A stretch of DNA of 64,000 nt from Aureimonas sp. AU20 (GCF_001442755.1 NZ_CP006367.1:2976001-3040000); one strand, 5' to 3'. Shown: positions 9,341-18,904, counted from the stretch's first letter. The notes: generated by a model not told the origin, from the letters alone. Translations and numbers: made by a program.

Positions 9341-9894
9341 CCGCGAAGCGTCCGCGCGAACGGTGCCAGCGAGGCTTCGAACCGGATTTGGCCATCGGCG
9401 TGCAGACGCTTCATGCCGCTAAGCGCGACGACGCAGCAGGCAAGTTCCGGCACCAAGCCGAGAAGCGTTGCGAGGCGATCCAGCGCCAAACCCGTCGGCG
9501 GGGGCGCGATGGACCAGGGCGCGGTGATCTGAGCCGGCCCCGGCTCGGCAAGCAGGCGGGCCAGCCTTTCCGGCGGCAGCGCGGTCAAGGCGGCGGGCGT
9601 GAGAAGCCGCCCCGCAAAGCCAGCCGGGCGCGTGCCGTCCGCCACGAGGAGATCCACGGCGTCGATCGCGAATCCTTCACGGACCAGCAAGGGGGCGGCC
9701 TGCGCCAGCGCCGCCTCCGCCGAAACAGGACCCGCCGTCTCCAGGGTGAGAATCAGCCGACCTCTCGCGCCCTCCGGCGCGGTCGCTCCCGCGCCCGTCG
9801 CGCCGACAAGGCCCGCCCCCGCTAGGGCAAGGCCGCCGGCAAGAACGTCGCGCCGGGTCGGCTGAAACCGGCGATCCCGCTTCGTCTCCCGCAT
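9337..9894 (-). CDS. Secreted hypothetical protein with a twin-arginine signal
   Basis: The 185 residues begin with a twin-arginine signal (TRRDVLAGG at about 13-21, then a hydrophobic Ala/Gly stretch to about 38), so export through Tat is likely. The mature part is Ala, Leu and Pro rich, with no recognised domain. Its ATG overlaps the stop of the upstream glucosidase gene (TGATG), so it is translationally coupled to it and may act in the same periplasmic process. It meets modC head-on with a four-base overlap. Confidence 0.7.
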   Translation of the reverse strand: MRETKRDRRFQPTRRDVLAGGLALAGAGLVGATGAGATAPEGARGRLILTLETAGPVSAEAALAQAAPLLVREGFAIDAVDLLVADGTRPAGFAGRLLTPAALTALPPERLARLLAEPGPAQITAPWSIAPPPTGLALDRLATLLGLVPELACCVVALSGMKRLHADGQIRFEASLAPFARTLRG

Positions 9895-12041
9895 CACGCC
9901 CCCCCTTCCTCGACATGGACGACCTGCCGCAGGAGCTGCGCCCGGTCCGCCGAAGGCCCGACGAGAATTTCATAGTCTCCGGGCTCGACAGCGGGCCGGA
10001 GGTCCGGGCCGGGAAAGGCCAGCGCCGAAACGGGCAGCGCCATCACGGTGCGCGCCCGCTCGCCGGGAGCAAGGCTGAGCCGGCTGAAGCCTTTCAGTTC
10101 GAGCAGCGGCCGGGCGACGCGCGCCACGGGCTTGCGAATGAAGAGAAAGACCGTTTCCTCGGCCGGGTGCTCGCCGTCGTTGAAGAGGTCCACCGCCACC
10201 GTGATCGTGTCCCCTCGCCTCGGTCTCGGCGGCTCGACGCCGAGCGCGGAATAGGAGACGCGGCCATAGGTCAGGCCGTAGCCGAAGGCGAAGAGCGGCG
10301 TCGTCGGCAGGTCGATATATTTGCTGGTGTAGTGCCCGTCCGAGGCCGGGCGCCCGGAGGGACGCTCGCCGAAGAAGATCGGCACCTGACCGACCGAGCG
10401 CGGCCAGGTGATCGGCAGTCGGCCGGAGGGCGAGGCGCGACCGGTCAGGAGGTCGGCGACGGCATGGCCGGCCTCGCTGCCGAGAAACCAGGTGGCGAGC
10501 ACCGCGCCCGCCCGCTCGAACAGCCAGGGCACCGCGAGCGGCCGGCCGGAGGACAGGAGGACAACGGTCGGCCGGCCGAGGTCCAGCACCGCGCGGGCGA
10601 AATTGGCCTGGTCCCCCGGCAGGTCGAGCCCCGTCCGGCTTGCCGCCTCGCCGCTCATGTCGCGCGCTTCGCCAATGGCGAGGATCACCAGATCGGCCTC
10701 GCGCGCCAGGGCCAGAGCGGCGTCGGGGCCCGATTCGTCGGCTTCGTCCACGCCGACGCCGCGCGCATGGCCGATATCGCAATCGGGCCGCGCGGCGCGC
10801 AGGCCATCGAGAACGGTGACGCTGTCGCGCGCCTCGCCCGCGCCCGACCAGCTGCCCATCATGTCGGTCGGCGCATCGGCCAGCGGGCCGATCAGGGCGA
10901 TGCGCTGGGGCCGCTCCGATAGGGGAAGAATGTCGCCGCGATTGCGCAGGAGAACGGCGGAGCGCCGCGCGGCCTCCCGCGCCAGCTCGCGATGCGCCGC
11001 CATCAAGGGCGCCGCCCCGTCCGCGCCCAACCCGCGCATGGGATCGTCGAACAGGCCGAGCCGCTCCTTGAGCTCCAGCACGCGCCGCACGCTCGCCTCG
11101 ATCTCACCGAGCGTCACCAGCCCGCGCTGCAGCGCCAGCGGCAGGCCCTGCTCGTAGGCGCCGCTCATCATGTCGATGTCGACGCCCGCCCGCAGCGCCA
11201 ACGCGGCCGCTTCCGCCAGATCGGTGGCGACGCCATGCGCCACAAGCTCGGCCACGGCGTTGTAGTCGCTGATCACGACGCCCCGGAAGCCCGCTTCGCC
11301 CCGCAGCCAGCCGTCGAGAAGCGGCCCGTTGGCGGTCATCGGCACGCCGGACAGATCGGAAAAGGCGGGCATGACGGCGGCGCAGCCGGCCGCGATCGCG
11401 GCCTGGAAGGGCGGCAGGTAGGTTTCCCGCAGCGTGCGCTCGGACATGTCGGTGGAGGCATAGTCGCGGCCCGCCGACGCCGCGCCATAGGCGACGAAAT
11501 GCTTGACCGTCGCGGCCACAGTGCCGCTTTCGCCAAGGCTCTCACCCTCGAAGCCGCGCACCTTGGCCGCGCCGAACAGGGACTGGACGAACGCGTCCTC
11601 GCCCGCCCCTTCCACGACCCGGCCCCAGCGCGGGTCGCGCGACACGTCGAGCATGGGCGCGAAGGTCAGGGCGACGCCGTCCGCCGCCGCCTCCCGCGCG
11701 CTGGCCCGCGCCGTCTGTTCCCAGAGCGTGGGGTCGAAGGCCGCCGCCTCGCCAAGCGGCACGGGAAACACCGTGCGATGCCCATGCACAACGTCGAAGC
11801 CGAGGATCAGCGGGATCTTGAGGCGCGACTGCTCGATCGCGACGCGCTGAATGTCGCGCACCGCGCCGGGGCCGAAGACGTTGAGGAGGCTTCCCGCCCG
11901 CCCCTCGCGCACCGCGCCGGACGCGTCGCCGCCGATGATCGGGCCGGTCACGGAAAAGCCGGCGGCCAGCATGACGAGCTGGCCGATCTTCTCGCTCAGC
12001 GTCATCTGCGACAAGAGCGCTTCGATGCGCGGTCCCGACAT
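9894..12041 (-). CDS. bglX: Beta-glucosidase, glycoside hydrolase family 3 (BglX-like)
   Basis: This enzyme hydrolyses terminal beta-D-glucosyl residues with retention. It has the GH3 N-terminal barrel (MTLSEKIGQL, DVSRDPRWGR, TVKHFVAYG, catalytic nucleophile Asp259 in VISDYNAV), the C-terminal sandwich domain, and a fibronectin-III-like tail (RRGDTITVAVDLFNDG, EETVFLFIR). Length (715 residues) matches BglX. No signal peptide follows the chosen ATG at 12041, which has GGAG eight bases upstream; 22 codons of in-frame upstream sequence are unlikely to be translated. It is coupled to the Tat-signal gene downstream. Confidence 0.93.
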   Translation of the reverse strand: MSGPRIEALLSQMTLSEKIGQLVMLAAGFSVTGPIIGGDASGAVREGRAGSLLNVFGPGAVRDIQRVAIEQSRLKIPLILGFDVVHGHRTVFPVPLGEAAAFDPTLWEQTARASAREAAADGVALTFAPMLDVSRDPRWGRVVEGAGEDAFVQSLFGAAKVRGFEGESLGESGTVAATVKHFVAYGAASAGRDYASTDMSERTLRETYLPPFQAAIAAGCAAVMPAFSDLSGVPMTANGPLLDGWLRGEAGFRGVVISDYNAVAELVAHGVATDLAEAAALALRAGVDIDMMSGAYEQGLPLALQRGLVTLGEIEASVRRVLELKERLGLFDDPMRGLGADGAAPLMAAHRELAREAARRSAVLLRNRGDILPLSERPQRIALIGPLADAPTDMMGSWSGAGEARDSVTVLDGLRAARPDCDIGHARGVGVDEADESGPDAALALAREADLVILAIGEARDMSGEAASRTGLDLPGDQANFARAVLDLGRPTVVLLSSGRPLAVPWLFERAGAVLATWFLGSEAGHAVADLLTGRASPSGRLPITWPRSVGQVPIFFGERPSGRPASDGHYTSKYIDLPTTPLFAFGYGLTYGRVSYSALGVEPPRPRRGDTITVAVDLFNDGEHPAEETVFLFIRKPVARVARPLLELKGFSRLSLAPGERARTVMALPVSALAFPGPDLRPAVEPGDYEILVGPSADRAQLLRQVVHVEEGGA

Positions 12042-12230
12042 GGCGACGTCTCCGACAGGGGCATGGGGCCTGCTGCGATTGTGCAATCGCGAAGGCGATG
12101 GTGGCAACGCCTATCGGCCGAGGCTGCGACGAGAATGAGGCTGGCGCGCCCCGCTCGCGGGCCGGCCGGCTTGCCGGGCCGGCCTCGCAACCGCTAAGCA
12201 AGGTCTTTAGACTTCATGGAAGGTGCTGGA

Positions 12231-13163
12231 ATGACCGTCTTCTCGGTTCGCCACAAGACGGTGTTCTATTATGCCCGCCCGGTGTCCTTCGGCGAGCATC
12301 GGCTTCTGTTTCGCCCGCGCGACAGCTACGATCAGCGCCTGATCTCGTCCACGCTGGAAATCGAGCCCAAGCCGAGCGACACGAGGTGGATTCACGACGC
12401 CTTCGGCAATTGCGTCGCGCTCTACAGCTTCGAGGGTACGGCCAAGCGCCTGTCTTTCGACGCCCGGCTGACGGTGGACCATTCCCCGCAGGCCGCGCCG
12501 GACTTCCGCATCGACCCCGAGGTGCTGACCTATCCGTTCGAATACGGCGCGGACGACCGGATCGATCTCGGCCGCACGATCGAGCGCCATTATCCCGATC
12601 CCGGCGACGAGATCGGCAAATGGGCGCGCCGCTTCCTCGCCCCGGGCGAGCGGCACACCGACACGGGCAAGCTTCTGATGACGCTGTGCTACGCGATCCG
12701 CGAAAGCTTTTCCTACGCGCGGCGGCACGAGAAGGGCACGCAGACCCCGCTCGAGACACTGATGACGCGCAAGGGGACCTGCCGGGACTTCGCGCTCTTC
12801 ATGATGGAGGCGGTGCGGTCGCTCGGCTTCGCCGCGCGTTTCGTCACCGGCTATATCTACGTTCCCGACCGCGACGGTTCGGACACGCTGGGTGGCGGCG
12901 CCACCCATGCCTGGGCGCAGGTCTTCCTGCCGGGCGCCGGCTGGATCGAGTTCGACCCCACCAATGGCATCGTCGGCAACAGGGATTTGATCCGCGTCGC
13001 CGTGGTGCGGGATCCCTCGCAGGCGACGCCCCTGTCGGGCACATTCTCGGGCGCCTCCACCGACAGTCTCGGCATGAAGGTGCAAGTGAACGTCACGACG
13101 GAAGACGAAACACCTCCCTCCTTGTCCCCGGCTCATCTGCTCAACAAGGATGCAAATTTCTAA
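12231..13163 (+). CDS. Transglutaminase-like protein with intact Cys-His-Asp triad
   Basis: The 310-residue protein has an N-terminal beta domain (bacterial transglutaminase-like N-terminal region, about 1-85) and a transglutaminase/protease core. The triad is visible as Cys184 (KGTCRDFA), His226 (GGATHAWAQ) and Asp242 (EFDPTNG). No signal peptide is seen, so it is cytoplasmic. Such proteins are predicted to cleave or form isopeptide bonds and often accompany ATP-grasp/alpha-E genes. The ATG at 12231 has GGAAGG at a good distance; an in-frame ATG five codons earlier is less likely. The next gene is a second family member 74 bases downstream. Confidence 0.9.
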   Translation: MTVFSVRHKTVFYYARPVSFGEHRLLFRPRDSYDQRLISSTLEIEPKPSDTRWIHDAFGNCVALYSFEGTAKRLSFDARLTVDHSPQAAPDFRIDPEVLTYPFEYGADDRIDLGRTIERHYPDPGDEIGKWARRFLAPGERHTDTGKLLMTLCYAIRESFSYARRHEKGTQTPLETLMTRKGTCRDFALFMMEAVRSLGFAARFVTGYIYVPDRDGSDTLGGGATHAWAQVFLPGAGWIEFDPTNGIVGNRDLIRVAVVRDPSQATPLSGTFSGASTDSLGMKVQVNVTTEDETPPSLSPAHLLNKDANF

Positions 13164-13237
13164 AAGACTGGAACCTGTGCAGTTTTGATGGCTTCATAGC
13201 GAAGCGGCGATCCTCGCCGTGGAACCAGGAGTATCGA

Positions 13238-14053
13238 ATGCGGATCAGGGCCGGCTTCACGCTTGGGTATGAGTGTGCTCAGTCCACGCCCATGCTGCTC
13301 ATGTTGGACATCCACCCCTCGCGGCGGCACGATCTCTTGACCGAGCAGGTCCTGCAGTTCGACCAATATGTCCAGCCGCGCAAATACACCGATGGGTTCG
13401 GCAACAGCTGCACGCGTATCGTCGCGCCGCCGGGCCTCACGCATATCACCACCAGTTTCGACATTCAGGACACGGGCGAGCCGGACGAGGTCAACTGGGG
13501 CGCGATCCAGCACGAGGTGCAGGACCTGCCGGACGAGGTGCTGGTCTACCTCCTGGGCAGCCGGTACTGCGACACGGACAAGCTCGCCAGCTTCGCCTGG
13601 AGCCAGTTCGGCTACACCGCACCGGGTTGGGGCCGGGTGCAGGCGATCTGCGACTACGTGCACAACCACATCACGTTCAACTACCAGAACGCCGATTCCA
13701 CTCGCTCGGCCTATGGCGGCTGGATCGACCGGACGGGCGTGTGCCGCGACTTCGCGCATCTGGCGGTGACGCTCTGCCGCTGCATGAACGTGCCGGCGCG
13801 CTACTGCACGGGCTATCTCGGCGATATCGGCGTGAGCTTCGTTCCCTCGCCCATGGATTTCAGCGCCTGGTTCCAGGTCTATCTCGGTGGCCGCTGGTAC
13901 ACGTTCGACGCGCGGCACAATTTCCCGCGCATCGGCCGCATCCTCATGGCCACGGGCCGGGACGCGACGGACGTCGCCCTCTCCACCAATTTCGGCTCGG
14001 CCATCCTGTCGCGTTTCGAAGTGGTGACGGACGAGCTGGTCGGCGTTTCCTGA
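13238..14053 (+). CDS. Transglutaminase-like protein without the usual catalytic His
   Basis: This 271-residue member of the bacterial transglutaminase-like family is of a different subgroup from its upstream neighbour. The nucleophile is Cys169 (TGVCRDFAHLA) and the acidic residue Asp224 (WYTFDARHN). The position usually held by His reads Ser209 (MDFSAWFQVYL). Either this subgroup uses another residue or the protein is not a normal hydrolase. The ATG follows CCAGGAG at 13238; a much longer open frame upstream is only the antisense-rich GC frame. It may be co-transcribed with the preceding transglutaminase. Confidence 0.88.
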   Translation: MRIRAGFTLGYECAQSTPMLLMLDIHPSRRHDLLTEQVLQFDQYVQPRKYTDGFGNSCTRIVAPPGLTHITTSFDIQDTGEPDEVNWGAIQHEVQDLPDEVLVYLLGSRYCDTDKLASFAWSQFGYTAPGWGRVQAICDYVHNHITFNYQNADSTRSAYGGWIDRTGVCRDFAHLAVTLCRCMNVPARYCTGYLGDIGVSFVPSPMDFSAWFQVYLGGRWYTFDARHNFPRIGRILMATGRDATDVALSTNFGSAILSRFEVVTDELVGVS

Positions 14054-14173
14054 GCCGCCCATCGAAAGTCGTCAGCCGCCTCACGAGGCGGGAACGGCCT
14101 CATCCGCTTCGGATTGCTGCTGGGACGGCGCCCGCTCGGGCGCCCCGAAGCCTCAAAGCGAGACGGTTGGACC

Positions 14174-14482
14174 ATGGCGGACAGCACGCACATCCAAGAG
14201 CATATGGAGATCCTGGGCTCCGACGGCGATCATGTCGGGACGGTGGACCGCGTCGAGGGCGCGCGCATCAAGCTGACGCGCACCGACCCGGCGGCCGGCG
14301 GCGAGCATCACTTCATCCATGTGGATAGCGTGGACGCGGTCGAGGACGGGAAGGTCCGGCTCAACCGGACGGGCGCCGAGGCGCGGGACGAATGGGGCGT
14401 CGAAAGCGTCGGCGGGCCGGCCAGCACCACCTTGAAGGACGAACATCGCGCGGAAGCGGGCTCGGCGAGGGTCGGCCCATGA
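14174..14482 (+). CDS. DUF2171 domain protein
   Basis: This 102-residue cytoplasmic protein matches the DUF2171 pattern: IQEHMEILGSDGDHVGTVDR followed by a short beta-rich repeat with HFIHVDSVD. The fold is PRC-barrel-like by inference, and the function is unknown; relatives are often linked to stress. The stop overlaps the next start (ATGA at 14479-14482), so the two are translationally coupled. Confidence 0.85.
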   Translation: MADSTHIQEHMEILGSDGDHVGTVDRVEGARIKLTRTDPAAGGEHHFIHVDSVDAVEDGKVRLNRTGAEARDEWGVESVGGPASTTLKDEHRAEAGSARVGP

Positions 14483-15636
14483 GACAGGCTTTCCACGCTC
14501 GCCGAGTGAACCTCGCCTCCACCCTGTTGGCCGCGACGCTCCTCTCCGCCGCCCCCGCGGCCCTGGCGCAGACAGCGGCGCCAGCCGCCGCGCCCAAGCT
14601 GGAAAAGCTCGCCGACTTTCCGCATCAGGTGACCGGCGTGACGGTGGCCGAGGACGGCCGCGTCTTCGTCAACTTCCCGCGCTGGACGGAGGATTCGCCG
14701 GTTTCCGTTGCCGAACTGACCAAAGCCGGCACACTGAAACCCTATCCCAGCGACGATTGGAACGCTTGGCGCAACGCCAAGAAGGACGAGATGGACCCGG
14801 CCAACCATTGGGTCTGCGTCCAAAGCGTCGTGGCGGACGGGCGCGGCCATGTCTGGGTGTTGGACGCCGCCGCGCCCGCGCAGGCGCTGCTCGTGCCGGG
14901 CGGGCCGAAGCTGGTGCGGGTCGATCTCGCCACCAACAAGGTCGGCCAGACCATCGCATTCGACGAGACGGCGGCGCCCCAAGGCTCCTATCTCAACGAC
15001 GTTCGTTTCTCGCCGGACGGACGCCACGCCTTCATCACCGATTCGGGCGCCAAGGGTGCGCTTCTCGTGGTCGACCTCGAAAGCGGCAAGACAAAGCGCG
15101 TGCTCGACGGACACCCTTCGACGCAGGTCGAGAAAGGCCTCACCGTGAAAGCCGACGGCAAGCCGCTGCGCCGGCCGGACGGGCGCGGCGTCGAGTTCTC
15201 GGCGGACGGCATCGCCCTTTCGAAGGACGGGAAGCATCTCTACTGGCAGGCGATCAAGGGCAAGACGCTCTATCGCATCCCGACCGAAACGCTGGTCGGA
15301 GCAGGTCTCAAGGGCGAGGACGTGTCCAGCGCGGTGGAGCCCTTCGGCGAGAACGGCGTCGCCGACGGCCTTCTGATCGGGCGCGAAAGCGGCGCGATGT
15401 ATGTTACCGCGCCGGAAGAGGACGCGGTGAAGCGGCGCGACCTCGCCGCCGGCCCGGCGGCCAAGCCGGAAATCCTGGTGAAGGACGACCGTCTGCGCTG
15501 GCCGGACACGTTCAGCGAAGCAACGGACGGTTCGATCTACGTCACGACCTCGCACATTCAGGACTCCGCCTTCTTCAAGCCGGACGCGCCCGCCAGCCTG
15601 CCGACACAGCTCTGGCGCATCAGCTTCGGCAAGTAG
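14479..15636 (+). CDS. Secreted major royal jelly/yellow-family beta-propeller
   Basis: The 385 residues begin with a Sec signal (to about residue 30, ALAQ). They continue as a six-bladed propeller of the MRJP/yellow family (VFVNFPRW, SYLNDVRFSPDG, AFITDSG, GIALSKDGKHLYW, WPDTFSEATDGSIYVTTSHI). Bacterial relatives are usually annotated L-dopachrome tautomerase-related; activity is unproven. Coupling to the DUF2171 gene by a four-base overlap is unusual, because one product is cytoplasmic and the other exported. Confidence 0.85.
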   Translation: MRQAFHARRVNLASTLLAATLLSAAPAALAQTAAPAAAPKLEKLADFPHQVTGVTVAEDGRVFVNFPRWTEDSPVSVAELTKAGTLKPYPSDDWNAWRNAKKDEMDPANHWVCVQSVVADGRGHVWVLDAAAPAQALLVPGGPKLVRVDLATNKVGQTIAFDETAAPQGSYLNDVRFSPDGRHAFITDSGAKGALLVVDLESGKTKRVLDGHPSTQVEKGLTVKADGKPLRRPDGRGVEFSADGIALSKDGKHLYWQAIKGKTLYRIPTETLVGAGLKGEDVSSAVEPFGENGVADGLLIGRESGAMYVTAPEEDAVKRRDLAAGPAAKPEILVKDDRLRWPDTFSEATDGSIYVTTSHIQDSAFFKPDAPASLPTQLWRISFGK

Positions 15637-15823
15637 ACATGATATGCGAGGGGCCGGTCAAACGCCGGCCTCTCGCCCTCCAAGCCTCTTCTCACGCCCT
15701 TGTAGGCGCAATAGAAAAGCGGCGCCGCGCTTGCAGCTAGGGCGCGCAAGCGGCATGGAGACGGCACGAGTGATTTTCGGCCGCGCTGTGATCGCGGCCC
15801 TTGAGACCACAGAGGCTGAATTC

Positions 15824-17446
15824 ATGAGCGCCGCAACGGACCTGACGCAGGCTGCGTCCGCCGTGCCGACCGGCTATGCCGCCCGTCGCACCTTCGCCAT
15901 CATCTCCCACCCCGACGCCGGCAAGACAACGCTGACCGAGAAGCTGCTCCTGGCCGGCGGCGCCATCAACATGGCGGGCGCCGTGAAGGCGCGCGGCGAG
16001 AACCGGCGTGCCCGGTCCGACTGGATGGAAATCGAGCAGTCGCGCGGCATCTCCGTCACCTCCTCGGTGATGACGTTCGAGCGCGAGGGCATCACCTTCA
16101 ACCTGCTCGACACGCCGGGCCACAGCGACTTCTCGGAAGACACCTATCGCACGCTCACCGCCGTCGACAGCGCCATCATGGTGGTGGACGCGGCCAAGGG
16201 CATCGAGTCGCAGACGCGCAAGCTCTTCGAGATCTGCCGCCTGCGCGACATTCCCATCATCACCTTCGTCAACAAGGTGGACCGCGAAGGCCGCAGCCCG
16301 TTCGAAGTCCTGGACGAGATCGAGGAAGCGCTGGCGCTCACCGTCTCGCCGCAGGTCTGGCCGGTCGGCATGGGGACGGACTTCCAGGGTTGCTACGACT
16401 TCGCCCATGACGAGTTCATCTACTCCAAGACACGCGCCAACGGCCCTTGTGACAGCTTGAAGAAGGTCGATGGGCTCACCGACCCGGCCTTTACCTCGAT
16501 GATCGCGCCCCACGTGCTGGAGCGCTTCGCGGAAGAAGCGGAGCTGGCGCGCGAGGGTTACGCCAGCTTCGACGTCGAGGCCTATCGGCAGGGTCACCTG
16601 ACGCCTGTCGTGTTCGGCAGCGCGCTGCGCGACTTCTCTGTGGACCAGCTCCTGCGCATCGTGGCGCGCTTCGCCCCGCCGCCGCGCCCGCAGCCCTCCG
16701 ACAAGGGGCCGGTGGCGCCGACCACCGACGAGGTCTCGGCCTTCGTGTTCAAGGTCCAGGCTAATATGGACCCGAACCACCGGGACCGCGTCGCGTTCGT
16801 TCGCTTCTGCTCCGGCCATTTCAAACGCGGCATGAAGCTGAACCATGTTCGCTCGGGCAAGCCGCTGGCGGTCAACAATCCCATCTACTTCTTCGCGCAG
16901 GAGCGCGCGCTGACGGAGGAAGCCTTTGCCGGCGACGTGATCGGCATTCCCAACCACGGCACGCTGCGCGTCGGCGACACGCTGACCGAGGGCGCGGCTT
17001 TCCGCTTCACCGGCCTGCCCTCCTTCGCGCCCGAGGTCATGCGCCGTGTGCGGCTGGAAGACACGATGCGCATGAAGCAGCTGCGCCGCGCGCTGGAGGA
17101 TCTGGCGGAAGAGGGTCTGGTGCAGGTCTTCAAGCCGATGTTCGGCTCGAACTGGATCGTAGGAGTCGTCGGCCCGCTGCAGCTCGACGTTCTCGCCTCG
17201 CGCATCCGGGGCGAATACAAGACCGACATCGGCTTCGAGACCGTACCGTACGCCACGGCGCGCTGGATCTCCTCGCCCGACGAGCGCAAGCTCAAGGACT
17301 TCATGAAAGACAACACGATGAGCATCGCGCTCGACCGCGACGAGCGGCCCGTGTTTCTGCCCAAAAGCGACTGGGAGCTCCGCTACGCCCGAGAGCGCAA
17401 CCCCGACATCTCGTTCGACGAAACGCGCGAGCTGGTCTCCGTCTGA
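15824..17446 (+). CDS. prfC: Peptide chain release factor 3
   Basis: RF3 is the GTPase that removes RF1/RF2 from the ribosome after peptide release. The 540 residues show G1 HPDAGKTT (29-36), the G2 region with RGISVTSSV, G3 DTPGH (96-100) and G4 NKVD (150-153), followed by EF-G-like domain II and the RF3 C-terminal domain (ALEDLAEEGLVQVF, WELRYARERNPDI). The ATG at 15824 is chosen because AGAGG precedes it and homologues begin near there; the frame is open further upstream. It is a single gene. Confidence 0.96.
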   Translation: MSAATDLTQAASAVPTGYAARRTFAIISHPDAGKTTLTEKLLLAGGAINMAGAVKARGENRRARSDWMEIEQSRGISVTSSVMTFEREGITFNLLDTPGHSDFSEDTYRTLTAVDSAIMVVDAAKGIESQTRKLFEICRLRDIPIITFVNKVDREGRSPFEVLDEIEEALALTVSPQVWPVGMGTDFQGCYDFAHDEFIYSKTRANGPCDSLKKVDGLTDPAFTSMIAPHVLERFAEEAELAREGYASFDVEAYRQGHLTPVVFGSALRDFSVDQLLRIVARFAPPPRPQPSDKGPVAPTTDEVSAFVFKVQANMDPNHRDRVAFVRFCSGHFKRGMKLNHVRSGKPLAVNNPIYFFAQERALTEEAFAGDVIGIPNHGTLRVGDTLTEGAAFRFTGLPSFAPEVMRRVRLEDTMRMKQLRRALEDLAEEGLVQVFKPMFGSNWIVGVVGPLQLDVLASRIRGEYKTDIGFETVPYATARWISSPDERKLKDFMKDNTMSIALDRDERPVFLPKSDWELRYARERNPDISFDETRELVSV

Positions 17447-17571
17447 ATGGGCCGAGCGGTACCGTCGGGGGTGACGGATTGTTTCCTCCCGGCGGCGTTG
17501 ACCGATCGCTGCTGCGTCGCGACATTCCGCGCAGCAAAAACCCGCTCCCGGGTAGATCCAAGAGGTTCGAG

Positions 17572-18150
17572 ATGAAACAGGTCGCCGTTCTCGTCGGCTC
17601 GCTCCGCAAGGACTCCATCAACCGCAAGTTCGCCGAAGCGCTGGGCAAGCTGGCCGCCGGGCGTCTGGAATTCCGCTTCGTCGAACTCGGCGACGTGCCG
17701 ATGTACAATGACGACCTGTTCGAGAACCTGCCGGCCTCCATCACGCGGCTGAAGAACGACATCGCCTCGGCCGACGCCGTGCTCTTCGTTTCGCCGGAAT
17801 ACAACCGCTCCTTCCCGGCCGTGCTCAAGAACGCCATCGACTGGGGCACCCGCCCTTATGGGCAGAATTCGTTCGCGGCCAAGCCCGGCGGTCTCGTCGG
17901 CACCTCACCCGGCGCGGCCGGCGGGGCGGCGGGCCAGAACCATCTGAAAAGCGTCCTCAACGTTGTGGACGTGGTGCTGATGGGCCAGCCCGAGGTCTAT
18001 TTCCAGTACAAGCCCGAACTCTTCGCGGAAGACGGCTCGGTCAAGGACGAGGCCACCAAGGCGTTCCTGGAAGCCTACATCTCCCGCTTCGTGCAGTGGA
18101 TCGAGCGCACGTCCGAGCCCAAGACCTCGGCCCAGGCCGACGCGGCCTGA
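17572..18150 (+). CDS. NADPH-dependent FMN reductase (ChrR/azoreductase-like)
   Basis: The 192-residue flavodoxin-fold protein has the phosphate-binding loop GSLRKDSIN (9-17) and the family motif SPEYNRSFPAVLKNAIDW that contacts the flavin ring, plus GGLVGTSPGAAGG. Members reduce quinones, chromate or azo compounds as dimers and protect against oxidative stress; the true substrate is not evident. AGAGG lies upstream of the ATG. It converges with pncA, 21 bases apart. Confidence 0.92.
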   Translation: MKQVAVLVGSLRKDSINRKFAEALGKLAAGRLEFRFVELGDVPMYNDDLFENLPASITRLKNDIASADAVLFVSPEYNRSFPAVLKNAIDWGTRPYGQNSFAAKPGGLVGTSPGAAGGAAGQNHLKSVLNVVDVVLMGQPEVYFQYKPELFAEDGSVKDEATKAFLEAYISRFVQWIERTSEPKTSAQADAA

Positions 18151-18171
18151 GCTTGGTTCTCGGCCGGTCTC

Positions 18172-18801
18172 CTAGCCGAGATCGGCCGATGTGATTCGCA
18201 TGATGCCGCGTGCGTCCATCTCGGCATGGGCGCGCGCCAGCGATCCACCCAGATCGATGCCGCGGCAGGCATCCTCGACCAGAACCACGTCCAGCCCCGC
18301 CTCGCGCGCGTCGTAACCCGTCCAGGCGACGCAGAAATCCGTGGCGAGGCCGCAAAGAAAGACGCGGCCGACGCCGAGATCCCGGAGATAGCCGGCAAGG
18401 CCGGTCGGCGTCGTGCGATCCGCTTCGCGGAAGCCGGAATAGCTGTCCACCGCAGGGTTCAGGCCCTTGCGGATGACCGCGCGCGCGTGGGGAATGTCGA
18501 GGCCGGGATGGAAGGCCGCGCCATCCGTGCCCTGGACGCAATGGTCGGGCCAGAGAACCTGCGTGCCGTAGCTCAGCTCCACCGTCTCGAATGGCGCCTC
18601 GCCATGCGTCGAGGCGAAGGAGGCGTGGCCGGCGGGGTGCCAGTCCTGCGTCAGCACCACATTCCGGAAGCGCCGCGCCAGCGTATTGGCAAGCGGCACC
18701 ACCGCATCGCCCTCCACGACAGCCAGCGCGCCGCCGGGGCAGAAGTCGTTCTGCACATCCACCACCACCAGCGCGTTCTGGTCGCTTACCGTCAGGCCCA
18801 T
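18172..18801 (-). CDS. pncA: Nicotinamidase
   Basis: PncA deamidates nicotinamide to nicotinate for NAD salvage and also activates pyrazinamide. The 209 residues have the catalytic set Asp15 (VDVQNDF), Lys112 (VIRKG) and Cys157 (ATDFCV), and the metal ligands Asp53, His55 and His59 (QDWHPAGH). Length matches the family. The start ATG at 18801 is not coupled to another gene, and the divergent downstream neighbour has its own candidate promoter. Confidence 0.95.
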   Translation of the reverse strand: MGLTVSDQNALVVVDVQNDFCPGGALAVVEGDAVVPLANTLARRFRNVVLTQDWHPAGHASFASTHGEAPFETVELSYGTQVLWPDHCVQGTDGAAFHPGLDIPHARAVIRKGLNPAVDSYSGFREADRTTPTGLAGYLRDLGVGRVFLCGLATDFCVAWTGYDAREAGLDVVLVEDACRGIDLGGSLARAHAEMDARGIMRITSADLG

Positions 18802-18878
18802 GGAATCGTCCCCTTGATCGTTGTGCCGAGCTAATCGCCTCGCCCCTCGCCTGCCAAGGGACTTGTCGGCGGGGTTCA

Positions 18879-18904
18879 GGAACGATCTCTCGCCTTCGTC
18901 GGTT
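18879..18904 (+). promoter_or_regulatory. Candidate EcfG-type general stress promoter
   Basis: GGAAC (18879-18883), a 17-base spacer and GGTT (18901-18904) fit the alphaproteobacterial EcfG/RpoE2 pattern GGAAC-N18/19-TT. Transcription would begin about 25 bases before the DUF4174 gene. The -10 differs from the ideal CGTT at one base. Confidence 0.5.

Noticed and set aside
12098..13237. Long N-terminal extension of the second transglutaminase
   Set aside because: The region is the first transglutaminase gene in another frame. The ATG at 13238 has a ribosome-binding site and the family sequence begins there.
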